Source: Pinus tabuliformis (lineage: Eukaryota; Streptophyta; Pinopsida; Pinales; Pinaceae). From it: a stretch of 64,000 nucleotides of DNA. The stretch is taken from NCBI GenBank assembly GCA_031772625.1, contig CM062816.1, forward strand, positions 627,990,992-628,054,991, read 5' to 3'. The notes under the pieces are model-generated. The model was given only the letters and a program-made list of their open reading frames with translations, was not told the DNA's origin and made no database searches. The position numbers and the translations under genes are program-made. Positions 23,571 to 34,340 of this stretch are shown here, in pieces. Position 1 is the stretch's first letter. Every line of letters begins with the position of its first letter.

Positions 23571-25440
23571 CAACAATGCATCTTGGAGGTGGAAGTCTAG
23601 AACTTGCCTACCTTTGATCAACATATAATATATGGTGGCAAATCCTATATCATTTTTGTATAGTTGCGGCCATCCAGGAGTCTTGTGCACACAAGAGTTG
23701 AGAAAAATGGTTAGTCCCACAACTGAAGGCTAATTGAGACAATCTGCAATGTGATTAGTGCTACCCTTCTTGCATTTAATGTTCAAATGGAATTGTTGCG
23801 GATATGTGGACCATTTCTAATGGCAATAATTCAATAACTTCCCCTGTGTCTACATAAACTGAATAGGTCGATGACTTATGTGGATGGTCATCTCCTTCCC
23901 CATAATGTAATGTTTCCACTACCAATATGCCTGCATGATAGAACACATCTCCTTATCCTAGCTGGGGTATCTTTAGATAGTATCAGAGATTGTCTCACTG
24001 TTATAGGCCACTAGATGTTCTTGATGAATGAGGACTACACCAATAACATAGTTAGAGACATATGTCTCAATCTCAAATCGTTGTTGTAGGTCCAGTAATG
24101 TGAGGATTGGTGCAAAGCAAAGGCAATGTTTCAATGCAACAAATGTTTTCTTTTGTGACCCAGACCAATTTTTTTGCTTTTGCTCCACCCTTGGTAACTT
24201 GAATTAAGGGCCAAGTGATATGAGAGAATCCCAACATGAATCTGCAGTAGAAATCAACAAGGCCAAAGAAGTTGCGAAGCTCTGTGAGACTTGTTGGGGC
24301 TGACCATTCACGAATGACTTGGATCTTAGCTGGATCCACATGCACACCTTGCTCATCAATAATGTAACTCATATCGTGGACCTTGTCCATGCTAAAGGAG
24401 GAATTTTCAAGTTCGCACATAGTTTGTGTTGTCGCAAAGTATTCAGGACCTGCCAAATATATTGCAAGTGCTCTTCCCAACTCTTGTTGGAGATGAGAAT
24501 ATCATCAAGATATACAACTATGAATGAGTTTGTGAATGTTGTAATATGTCATCCATCAGCCTCATGAAAGTTGCAAGGGCATTCATCAAAACTAAAGGGC
24601 ATGACAAACCACTCAAAAAGACCCTCCTTGGACTTGAAAATAATCTTCCACATATCTGTGGGTTCTATTGGAACTTGGTGATAGCCAAACTTACAAATCA
24701 ATCTTGTTGAAGTATTTCGATCCCTTGAGTTGATCAAGAAGGTCATCAATTAGTGGAATCAAGTACCTATTCATGATTGTGATTTTGTTCAGGGCTTGAT
24801 AATCAATACAGAGCCTCCAGGTCCCATCCTTCATTTGAATGGGTACAATTGGGCTCCCATAAGGTGAGGAACTTCATTAGATGTGCCCTTTTTGTAGTAG
24901 CTCCTGGATTTGTTGCTTGATTTCCTTGTTTTACAGGAGAGAGTGACAATAGATTGACCCATTAGGTAGAGGTGCACCAGGGGTCAGATCGATGGAATGC
25001 TTGACCTGACAGTGCAAAAGTACCCCTATGGGTGAGGAGAAGATGTCTCTATACTCTTCCACAACCTTATCCATTTGATTTTTCCCCACTAAGGAGCACT
25101 ATGTGGAGGCCATAGATGTGGCTGCGATCTTCCCCTTACTTTGAGAGTAAACAAGGAGGAAATCAAATTTCCCAGTATGCGAGATGATCTTGTTGCATTG
25201 CTTAGCAGAGATCAAAGAAATGATAGTAGGCGAGGATACCTTTGGTATCCTATACAATATTTTGCCCAAGGTAATAATAACAGGACGAGGTTTGGATGGT
25301 TTCACAAGTATAGTTGGTCTAACAAAACATCACAATCTTAAAGGGGAGCAACATCACACAATACCTTTTCCATGAAAGGCTTAATGTTGTAGGGTATGCG
25401 ACACTGTTTGTTGTCGCAAAGATCTCACCCTTGGTGGAGC
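23571..25440 (-). pseudogene. Gypsy D unit 1: reverse transcriptase and RNase H
   Basis: RT: KFGYHQVPIEPTDMWKIIFKS near 24695-24630, then FSMDKVHDMSYIIDEQGV and SLTELRNFFGLVDFYCRF (24400-24235). RNase H: QRFEIETYVSNYVIGVVLIH near 24085-24030. It aligns with 14558-16432. At the left end the sequence switches to unit 2 gag instead of integrase. Confidence 0.88.
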
Positions 25441-26750
25441 CACCTGATGGTGTATGGCTGCAGATGTGGTGTTGTTAGCTGGCCCAACCACTTAACGACC
25501 TCTTTTGGGATGAGGTTCTTTTGACTCCCACTATTTGCAATGAAATGCAAAAAAGTCCCCTTTACCCACATTTGTGAGTGGAATAGGCACTCACCTTCAT
25601 TCAAATCTTCAAGCTCCTTATGTTGGACCTTAGTGGTAGCAATGGTGGCACTAGGTTCTACATCAATGATATATTCCCCTTATCTGGGTCTGGTTCAAAG
25701 TTGGGACCTACATTTGACTTTGAAGCTTTCAACTCGGTCACGAGCGACTACTTTGCACGACACTCATTTTTGTTATGAGTGGGGCTCTTGTGAAACTCAC
25801 ACCACTTTCTTGTGTCCTTCTTCGTCTTCGCATTGCTATTATTTGTTTGCAGCTTCGATGGGTTGTCCTAGGTTTGTTCCACCTTGGATCTTTCCTTTGT
25901 TCTATGGTGTGGGGATGCCGTTGCCCTACTTTAGCTTCGCAGAACCAAAAGTCTCACTTACTATGTTTAAATTTTTGCTCGATTCAAGTAGCATATAGGT
26001 ATGCTGTTCCAAGAGAGGATATGTCCAAGAACTACATCTCCACCTGGATGTATTTGTGTAGACAACCATGATACTTGAGCACTAGATGATGCTTAGAGTC
26101 AATGATACCCAACTTTGTGTGCAAAGTATCAAAAATATTCATGAACTATGGCATATCTTGGTCCCTTTCCTACCGTAATGTGGTCCATCTTATATATTTG
26201 TATTTGTAGCTTCTGACATGGTAATATTGTTGCTTAACAACATCCTTAAAAGAGTTCCAAGAGGGTGTAATTGAAAACAATGCAAACTCCTCTGTGGTCT
26301 TTTCTCATAATAAGTTTTTGACCAGTCCTTGACATGGTAGCCGCTTTAAGCCATGCAAAAGTAATCTTCTCTTTATCAGGAAAATCATGGGATGGAAAAT
26401 ACCCTTCCAACAAACTTAACCATTTATCTTCAACAACTGCATCTATATGGCCTTCAAATATAAGAATATAAAAGTTAACTTGTACCTTAAAGGGGGTGAC
26501 ACCTTCGAAGTGGTTGTTGGATGAAGATGTGTTGCCTATTGGTAATCGTCGAAGGATCTGGGAAAATTTATCCATCATTTCGTTCCTCTGTTACTCAAGA
26601 GCTTCTTCGAACAACAATTTGATAGGATTTGTTGTTCCCTTGTCTTTCTTTTATTCTGGCATGGGAGGCCATTAGGGTCGACGAGGAAAGTCTTGCAGGG
26701 GTTTAAACAGTTTGAGTCCCAACTCCTTATACCCTGATCTCGTTAGGGAC
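25441..26750 (-). pseudogene. Gypsy D unit 1: gag and protease region
   Basis: The gag reads leftwards from about 26700: FSQILRRLPIGNTSSSNNHF near 26565, LEGYFPSHDFPDKEKITFAW near 26410, zinc region near 25800, then protease to 25441. It is collinear with 22275-23570. Near 25430-25455 it holds the uninterrupted version of the site into which Copia C inserted in unit 2. Confidence 0.85.
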
Positions 26751-26792
26751 ATGCACATAAAAATAGAGAAAGAGCACACTGCTTTGATACCA
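26751..26792 (-). other. Leader and primer-binding site of Gypsy D
   Basis: On the minus strand TGGTATCAAAGC (26792-26781) matches initiator-Met tRNA primer sites. A short leader joins the gag block at 26750. This marks the true 5' end of D; units 2 and 3 lack it. Confidence 0.7.
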
Positions 26793-28400
26793 CCGATTTA
26801 GATTTATGAATGAACAAAATGAAATACATATTTAAAACCAAAAACATAGAGATACAATGAAACCTAACTTCAATTAATAATTGGTGTATGCTGAAAAAGT
26901 TTACATGCATAATGAAAGCGAATTAGCTCGAACGGTAGTAGCTTACCTTTGAGAAGAGATGTGTCAGCTACATGCCTTCTGAACTGTGTTACAATGAGGT
27001 TCTAATTTTTTCACCAAGAAACAATTAGAAACCCTAAACATTTAAAAACCTAACCTTAGGAGATGAAGCGCCAAAAACTTATGGGCATCGATGGGGTTAA
27101 TTGAAATGTCAACTTCTTGGGGTCATAACTTTGGCATATGATCTCCATTTGGCATGCACAATAGCTCGTTAGAAAGGTCTATTTGAGGAAAACAACTTTC
27201 GACTGCAACTGTGAGTTAATGAAAAGGTATTCCATTTCCCCAAAAAACGTCATTTAGAGCCTCAATACAATTCCATAAGTTTAGGACCCGAAAAATTGCA
27301 AAAGATAAGAAACCACCGAAATAGGAAACTATGCTGAAAAGTAAGAAACTGATAGGAAACAATGTTGAGGGTCCAAGTGGAATAGGCAGGCAGCCATCAA
27401 TATCCACTTGGATCACAATGGGAGACAAATTTTAAATTATAGAAAATATTTCAAGATGCTAAATATAACATTTATTCCACATAATAATGGGGGGCACCTT
27501 GGATACACATGGTCCAGTAAAGGCCACTACAATGGACATCATCCCTAGTTGAGGCCCACAATTAATTATAAATCTCTCACTAAGATTGGAACCTTAGATT
27601 ATAGAAATAAAGTCCCTAAAAAACACCAATGAACCAAAACACAAAATCTTATTTTTTAATAAAATACCCACAACTAATTATAAAGCCATAGTCTAACTAA
27701 CCAGAGGAATTGCTCAGAAAGTTATGAAAATTCTTGTCATATTTAGAGAAAATTCAGCAAGGATTTTTGTAAATCCAAGTTATAGTTGTTAAACTTCAAA
27801 ATTTTAGGTGTTTTAGACGTTTTTGATGGTGTTGAATCCATTTCCACCATCAAAAACACGATTCAAACACTGTCTCTACAAGATTTTTTGAATTTTTTTT
27901 ACCCGGATTCCGACCACTTTTGGCCGTCTGGGCAATTCCTCCACCTCGTTAGACGACTCCAATTATAAATCTCTCACTAAAATTAGAACCTTAGATTGCA
28001 GAACTAAAGTCCCTAAAAAAAGATGAACCAAAATACAAAATCTATCACATACAACATATCTATTTATTAAACCTAAAAAATATATTCAAACTAAAAATAT
28101 ATACAATATTTTTTGATAAATAAAAAAAATATATATATTTTTTAAATTCCTTTTTATTGATTTAACCCTATGTATGTATCTATTGAAATGTATGTATCTA
28201 TTGAATGTGGAGAGAAATGAAATTCTTTGAGGTGAATTTAAAAAAAAAAAAATACAATATGTAAATTTTACCCGTAAATAAATTTTAATTTCCTAGCACG
28301 ACACTTGCAATTTCAAAAATATCTAAACCGCCTGCTCTCTCAGATCCATACATCACAAAAGAAACCTAATTGAGTTAAACACACCCTTTCATGAATCATG
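26793..28400. other. AT-rich non-coding DNA, probably including the 5' LTR of D
   Basis: Its position right of the D primer site makes at least the first part a candidate LTR; one possible outer end is near 27470 (GCTAAATATAACA). I could not fix either end. No protein domain is visible. It contains a direct repeat pair (27564-27649 and 27961-28044) and a perfect 13-bp inverted repeat (27819-27831 and 27845-27857). Confidence 0.4.
27564..28044 (+). repeat. Direct repeat pair of about 85 bp
   Basis: The 27564-27649 segment (AATTATAAATCTCTCACTAA...) recurs at 27961-28044 with roughly 10% differences, counted by eye. About 310 bp lie between them. Confidence 0.7.
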
Positions 28401-28532
28401 TCAGCCCTTCGATGGTGTCATTTGACCCTCGATAATCAACATGATAAGAAAAACAGTGTAATCAGAATACTATGAATGGCAACCCTGTGAGAGAGCAGAA
28501 GAAGAAGCTTGGTTTCGCTGTTAGTACTCTCT

Positions 28533-28644
28533 ATGGCGCCGCTGCAACGCGCATCCGCTATTTTCAACCATCGATTGCATTTGTTGCGGACGACTCAAAC
28601 TAGCACTTACGTTTACTCTCGATTCCTTCACAACCAATTTTCTG
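28533..28644 (+). CDS. Candidate host first exon, mitochondrial-type presequence
   Basis: ATG at 28533 opens 37 codons plus one base, ending at a standard splice donor (TCTG then GTAAGT at 28645). The peptide starts MAPLQRASAIFNHRLHLLRT and ends SRFLHNQFS. It has four Arg, several Ser and Thr and no Asp or Glu, as in plant mitochondrial targeting peptides, which often end an exon near such a motif. GC content is higher than in the surrounding AT-rich DNA. Telo-box repeats follow 33 bp after the donor. No later exon could be fixed: element E starts 0.4 kb downstream and may have split or replaced the gene. The function is unknown, and it may be an isolated exon or a pseudogene. Confidence 0.5.
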
Positions 28645-29050
28645 GTAAGTAGATACTTCTTCCTTTGATACACACTAAAACCCTAAACCCTAATAAAAGA
28701 ATTGAGCTTTTCGTGTTATAAGGGTTTATTTCCGTCTGTAAAGCAATTTAATGCAGAAATCCCACTCATCATGTATTTCCGACAATGAAACAAATCACCG
28801 GGAAAAAAGCCTAGACGTGTAATAAAATAATTTTTGTCTCAGACAGTGAAAAAAATCATTGGGAAAAATAAACCCTAGATCTGTAATACAATATAATTAT
28901 CTCAGCAGATTTGTTTTATTGCATTGCTGCATTTAAACTGATTTTTGATTTTGAGCCGTAGAAGCAACATGACCCACAGTTTAGTGCAGGGATACATTTG
29001 TATGCGAATGGTTAGTATTTTTGCTCATACTTCCAAAAAAATGAATTGAC
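28645..29050 (+). other. Intron-like DNA after the presequence exon
   Basis: T-rich sequence begins with GTAAGT. It contains a telo-box (28678-28693) and a diverged tandem duplication of about 62 bp (28781-28841 and 28842-28904). Possible acceptors (TGCAG at 28752-28756 and 28983-28987) exist, but none opens a convincing second exon. Confidence 0.4.
28678..28693 (+). promoter_or_regulatory. Telo-box (two plant telomere-type repeats)
   Basis: AAACCCTAAACCCTAA occurs 33 bp after the splice donor. Telo-boxes near transcription starts or in first introns are known in plant housekeeping genes. A role here is inference. Confidence 0.5.
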
Positions 29051-29233
29051 TGTTAGACACTTAAGGATTGGGTGAGTAAATTGTAAATATGTAAATAAAT
29101 GAAAATGAAAATGAACAGTTAGACTACGAAATGACCTTGGAAGATGAATACCAAAGGTCACACCTCCATGTTATATAACTCTGTTCACATTAATGCAAAT
29201 GCATCAATTCGGGAGTTACTCATTGGCTTGACA
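29051..29233 (+). repeat. Probable 5' LTR of element E
   Basis: TGTTAGACAC... to ...GGCTTGACA, directly followed by the primer site TGGTATCCGAGCC (29234-29246). The right end is well supported. The left end rests only on the TG...CA rule, because no partner LTR is present. Confidence 0.6.
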
Positions 29234-30259
29234 TGGTATCCGAGCCAAAATTAGGCATTTCTGCTCCACTCAGAATAACTCCTCTGCAAATCCTCTGCCG
29301 GCTCTGCCCTTTCCACGCCAGTCTTCACTGTCTGTTTGCTTGTCTTGCTCATTACTCTGACACGCCCTTTCCATGCCAATCTTGCCCGTTACTTTGCCAC
29401 GCTCTTTCCATGGCAGTTTCGCTTGTTGCTATGAAGCATTGACCTAGAACGTGAAAATCCCAGCTTGACTCCTCGTTCAATGATCCATCGAGCATTATTG
29501 TTAAGCCTCCTACTAGAACAGTTCCCATCTCTCGAACAAATCCCTCACACCAATCAACGATATACATGCACTCTCTTGCTTTGCCAAACTAACAACTCTC
29601 TCGACCAACTTCCGCTGTAGTATTTATACCATACCATTCAGCTATCACTCTATCATTGTGGCATCGAGCTATCGGTCAACACTTGCTTTTTGTGTGCAAT
29701 TTGTTTTCTAAAAGAGCACTGCTGGTGGATCTCCCCTTGAGTGTCAATGAGAGGGTTTTTCTTAGAGAGGATGGTGAGTGCTTGGGCGAAGTATTTGAAG
29801 AAGTAGTCCTCACTTTTTGCCATCTTTTTCACATACAACCTTGTCCCTAAATCTGCATACAGTCATTGGTCTACTATGAGGAGCCCCTTGTTGTTAATTG
29901 TAGTAGTTGTTGTCTAGCTTCATTGGCCTTCGTTGGTTTTTCTGCACATACTGCGAACACTTATGCTTTACATGCCCCATGTGCCCAGTGTCCAGTGCTA
30001 GATCTACTTCCGAGTAGAGGCTATGTACCAACTTCATGTAGGAAGCAGAAGTAGCTGGGATGTACCCACTAGTTTTGAATGCAAGACTCTCAACTAGTGG
30101 GTCGAGAGGCTCAAATGTCATGAGACTATGGTGAGGCTCCATCAAATAGCTAGCAACACAAGAAATAAAGAAGGCTTCTAAGCACAAAGACAACAATATA
30201 GAAACAATGGTGAAGAATTGTGTGCTATTTGTGTCCAACATTTATGGAAGTATATGTAA
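29234..30259 (+). other. Leader of element E, non-coding
   Basis: After the primer site comes about 1 kb without a recognisable domain. A short block of the type CTCTTTCCATG-CAGT-TTGC is repeated two to three times at 29305-29425. I see nothing else. Confidence 0.5.
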
Positions 30260-30984
30260 ATGTGGCTGCAAGTTAGTCATCATATAGTTTCAATTGCAAG
30301 TTCTTATGGTGAATTGAAAATGCTAGAAGATCTATATGACTCACACTCAAAATTGGAAGTTGTTCAGTTGATGGTCAAACTCTTCAACCTTGACTTGAAA
30401 GATGATGACCCCTTGGCACTAGCCTCCGAAATTAGAGCCATCATTCATGATGTACATGCCACTAGAGTTCAGATGGACATACCTCTCATAGTCTTTGTCA
30501 AGGCCCTCTATCCCATACACTCTCACTATCTTGAATCCCTACAAGCTAGTGCACAACTCAGGGCCATTACTTTTGACTTTCTTGTGGAGAAGTTTGTAGA
30601 ATGGGAGAAAGCTTTTGGGAAGAGGAAGACATCATCTTAGTCCCTTGAAGAAGTAGCGTGTCTTGCACAGAAAGAGAAGAATCAATCTCATGATTCTCCT
30701 AAAGGAAGAGGTAGTAGAGGAGGACGTGGAAGAAAGAATCACAAAGGCAGTGTGGTAAACATCATCAAGGAGGAAGATCTGATCTCCACTACATTCGCTT
30801 TGACAAAGATGGACATGACGCATCCACATACAAAATCCCCTAGCAGAGAATCAATCAAGATTGCAAAGAAGTCAAAGGTAAAACACTAGATCCAACAAAA
30901 GGTAAAGCACTTGAATTTACTTGTTATTTGTTGCCCATTGCAATATTGGAGTAATTGAAGATTTGTTCATACTTCATTTGCTTC
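30260..30984 (+). pseudogene. Copia E gag
   Basis: The segment 30260-30640 has LEDLYDSHSKLEVVQLMVKLF and FVEWEKAFGKRK, fitting the central Copia gag (UBN2-type) domain. A basic Arg/Gly-rich tail (PKGRGSRGGRGRKN) follows near 30700, where the RNA-binding part is expected. Broken. Confidence 0.75.
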
Positions 30985-32693
30985 TTGGAAAGATGCATGG
31001 TTGCTTGATACAGGTGCAACTTGCCATATGGCCTTTTGAAAGACTTCTTTGAAGACCTCAGTGATAATGTAGATGGTGCAGTGTATTTTACAAACAAGTC
31101 AAATCTCAAGCCATCCGAACTTGGCACCCTCAGGGTTAAATTTCCTATAATTTCTAACTTTCTTTTGCATGATGTACTCTACCTTCTAGAATTGCAGAGA
31201 AATTTGTTGTCCCTTGTTCACATTCGCCAACAAGGACACTCCATTCATATGTTTGATGGAAAAATAGAGATAAGAAAAGCATCAGACAACACAATTGTCA
31301 TGATTGGAATAGAGGAGGAAACACTGTTGAAGTTGCAAGGAACATCTGCTCATGCACAAAACTTTGCATGCCTTTCTCAGTACAATGAAGGTACATTGCC
31401 ATCCAGTCTTCTATGGCATGCAAGATTTGGACATCTTAATTATGATAGTCTTCATTTGTTGAAAAAGAATGGTGTTTATGGTTTTCCAACTATTCCAAGG
31501 AAACTAAAGCAATGTGATGCTTGTATCCTAGGAAAACATAACAAACAACCATTTCATGATTCTACTTCCAGAGCATGTAGAAAACTTGCACTGATTCATT
31601 TTGATTTGTGTGGCCCTATGCCTATTCTTTTTGCAAATGGAGATAGATGTATGATGACTTTTAATGATGGTTACACTGGGATGTGTTGGGTATACTTGTT
31701 GAAAAGTAGATCAAAAGCTTTTGAAACTCTCAGAAATTTTCATGCATGTAGTGAAAATGATGCACAATCACATATTGGCTCCTTTCATATTGATAATGGG
31801 AAAGAATATACTTCTAATGTATTTGAAAACTATCTTTGCAACATGCGATTCAATGTCAAACTACTGTTCCTTACAGTCCTCAACTAAATGGAATAGTTGA
31901 AAGAATGAACATAACTATTTTGAATATGGCTTGCTCCATGATGTTTTTCAAAAATGTGAAGTTGATGTTTTGGGTTGATGTAGTTCTATGTGCAATATAT
32001 GTCAAAAACAAATGTCCATCTCATGCTCTTAGAAATAAGACTCCTTATGAAATGTGGTATGACCACATTCCTTTGGTAAGGCATCTCAGGATCTTTGGTT
32101 CCACCTACTATGTCTTGATTCCTAAGGAACAAAGAAACAAGCTTGATGCAAGGAGTTGAAAATGCATCTTCTTAGGGTATTTAGATACCACAAAAGCATA
32201 TCTTTACGATGAGGTAAATAAGAAGTTTATATTGTCTAGAGATGTGATTTTTCTTGAATCTTCCAAGATCGACAACATTGTTGAACAATTTGATCATTTG
32301 GATAGATTCAATCATGCAAAAACTTATCATGAATTTGATAATGAGATTCCACATCTTGAAGGGGGATTCCTATCTTGGATCAGTATATGGAATCTCCTTT
32401 TGAAGCATTGTCTCCCCCTAGTGAAGGCCTAATCACTTATTCAGATCAAGAAGACCCTTTAAGTGATGTGATTGAGAGGATTGGAAGGTTGAATCTTGAT
32501 GCTGCCCCAACTTAATTGATGGAGCAACCTGAACCATCTCATAAATGTCCCCCAAAATGGCTCACTAATCCTGACGAGATTGAAAAGATAGGAACTAGAA
32601 GCTCCACCAAACAAGATGGAGGTGATGTAGATAATTTTGATTTAGTTGATGATATGGATGTTTCGTATGATTGTGAATTGAGTTCGTCTACTA
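30985..32693 (+). pseudogene. Copia E protease, integrase and linker
   Basis: The protease site WLLDTGATCHM is near 31000. The zinc-binding pre-integrase region LLWHARFGHLNYDSLHLL...CDACILGKHNKQPF is at 31408-31555. The integrase core (LIHFDLCGPM, SFHIDNGKEY) and end (RIFGSTYYVLIPKEQRNK near 32090) follow, then a linker ending near 32693. Sequence on both sides of the solo LTR is collinear. Broken. Confidence 0.85.
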
Positions 32694-32698
32694 ATTTT

Positions 32699-33532
32699 TG
32701 TTGAATTTTGTAGCTATGGTTGGTCTTCATAATTTATATTTTAGCCCCTGCAATAATTAATATAAGACATGTTTTTCATGTTGGTATCAAAAGAGAAAAT
32801 TTTGAATTTTGAAGTTTTGGCTCCAAATTTGTCATGTCGACCTTCCTTCAAGTCAAGTTGGCACCAGTGAAGAGACACCCATACGGACAGACAAAACATT
32901 ATATTTAAGGCACTTGACCTCCTCCACAAGGCACTATTCGATCTCACACAAAAGACAAGATATATTCTGGGCATCCAAGCGAAGAAGAAGAAGGACGAAT
33001 TCATTTCAAGTATCTCTATCTTTCCTTGACTTTGCATGTATGACTTTCTTGGCATATTCTGGGTGGCACAGTTGAAATTCTAGGCAATATATTCTGGCCA
33101 GAAGGGCTGAATTTCTAGGCTGCTTTTGGAAGGTTGAAATTCGTCCTAGGCAGATATGAGAGGGTCGAGTTTGTTGGGTAGAAGATTGACTTGACAAGAG
33201 GGCTATTTGACCAGGTTTGACCATAGCATCATTGGTTAGTTTGACCATCATAGTTGACTAGTAGGATTAGGTGTTTCTCTTGTTGAAGTGAAGAATATCT
33301 CTAGAGAAAAGGTTGCTAAGTTTTTCCCCCAAGTGGGTTTTCCTAGGGTAAATCTTGTGTTCTCTTTATGCATTGTGATCTCTACTATCCTTGTGCATTT
33401 ATGGTTGAATTTTTGAAGTGTAATTGCTTAATGATAAACTGGAAGTGCTAAAAGAATATCTACATCATTAGAAGTAATTATCAGTTTTTTTAGAAATTAG
33501 TGCTTGTATCTATTGCACTTGAAAAATCAACA
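32699..33532 (+). repeat. Solo LTR of the A family, 834 bp, with TSD
   Basis: It starts TGTTGAATTT and ends AATCAACA (inverted ends TGTTGA/TCAACA). ATTTT flanks it on both sides (32694-32698 and 33533-33537). The opening resembles the A LTR (TTGGTCTTCATAATT, against TCGGTCTTCATAATT), and its end has the same TAATTGCTTAATGA-type stretch. There is no internal region, so it is a recombination product of a full element. Confidence 0.88.
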
Positions 33533-33654
33533 ATTTTGAACCAACTTCCTTTAAAGAAGCTATTTCACATGATGAATGGAAGGAAGCAATGCAAAAGGTA
33601 TGATGCTCTCATAAATAATGCGTTAGTTTTCTCTAAGCCCAACAAAATGATTAA
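33533..33654 (+). pseudogene. Copia E, N-terminal RT fragment
   Basis: The translation right of the solo LTR (NFEPTSFKEAISHDEWKEAM) is the typical entry to Copia RT. It fades by about 33654, where LTR-like DNA of element G starts. The exact edge is uncertain by about 60 bp. Confidence 0.7.
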
Positions 33655-34145
33655 TGTGCTAGTGAATTTTTATACCCATAATTTTATTTTTACTGAAAAC
33701 CAGAAAACTCAAATATGAAATCTACGCACAATTAACACAGTTGAGCTTCTAACAAATTATGCACAACAGAAACAAGAAATCCAAGCACATAAACTTTTAC
33801 ACAACTTTTACCCTGGAAAACCCTAGTGTGGGGAAAAACCAACAAAGAGGGATTTTATTAGGCTTTAGAGAAAATACTTAGGAAATAATTATCTAGAAAA
33901 TGTACATCCAAGAACAACCACAAAAATTGGCCCTCTATCGTCAGCAGTGGTTTGGCCTGAAATACGACCTCTCTCTAGTAAAGTATGAACCCTTTTCTTT
34001 AGCATATCTCGGCCTAGGGCTCAACCTTTCCTCCAACAGGAAGCTTACCCTCAATACTGAACCTCTCTCTCCTGCAAACACCCTAGGGTTCGACCCCTCT
34101 CTTGTTGCTCAATACGACTAGCCTATGACCCCTCTTTATCTAAAC
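33655..34145 (-). repeat. LTR of Copia G, part 1 (left)
   Basis: This is LTR-like DNA on the minus strand, continued at 40029-40352 and 46361-46465 with F and H removed (total about 0.91 kb). The left end is placed between 33655 (TGTGCTAGTG) and 33715. TAAAC at 34141-34145 is the left copy of the F target duplication. Confidence 0.6.
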
Positions 34146-34340
34146 TAAAAGAATGTTCAATGAATTAATTCACATGGAGCGAACAGCTCAATGATAATAC
34201 AAAGATATTTACAAGAATAGAAACATCAGGTTTCTATGTAGAATATCGAACAAAACAGTTTCATCTAAGAAACTGCTAAAAGAATAAGAATAGAAACATC
34301 TAAAAGACTGAGCATTACTAAATAGAGATATATTCTAATA
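34146..34340 (-). repeat. 3' LTR of Copia F (195 bp)
   Basis: On the plus strand it runs from TAAAAGAATG to TATTCTAATA. On the minus strand it begins TATTAGAAT rather than TG, which is unusual. The polypurine tract (TAAGGGAGGG on the minus strand) adjoins at 34341-34350. Confidence 0.93.

Larger units (their letters stand above)
12984..26792 (-). mobile_element. Gypsy element D with tandemly repeated gag-to-RNase H block
   Basis: From right (5') to left: primer site and leader, gag-protease-RT-RNase H (unit 1, 26750-23571), a second such block (unit 2, 23570-22275 and, beyond inserted Copia C, 16432-14558), a third partial gag (14557 to about 13622), then integrase (13620-12984). Unit 1 is 3180 bp. 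Unit 2 without C is 3171 bp. All blocks align along their length, so this is a tandem array and not chance neighbours. It is broken with many interruptions. Its 3' part lies beyond element A, which cuts the integrase at 12984. Confidence 0.8.
29051..33654 (+). mobile_element. Copia element E, partial
   Basis: Parts seen are a short 5' LTR, primer site, 1-kb leader, gag, protease, integrase, linker and the first part of RT. A solo LTR of the A family sits between linker and RT. RT core, RNase H and 3' LTR are not found; the LTR of element G begins near 33655. It is broken, with several interruptions, and older than F, H and the solo LTR. Confidence 0.8.

Noticed and set aside
26925-26990. tRNA-like start (AGCTCGAACGGTAG) near the D LTR
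   Set aside because: A-box-like only. No B-box follows at tRNA spacing and no cloverleaf can be drawn.
28752-29010. Possible second exons of the presequence gene
   Set aside because: Each candidate acceptor leads to a stop within a few codons or to a micro-exon with no support.
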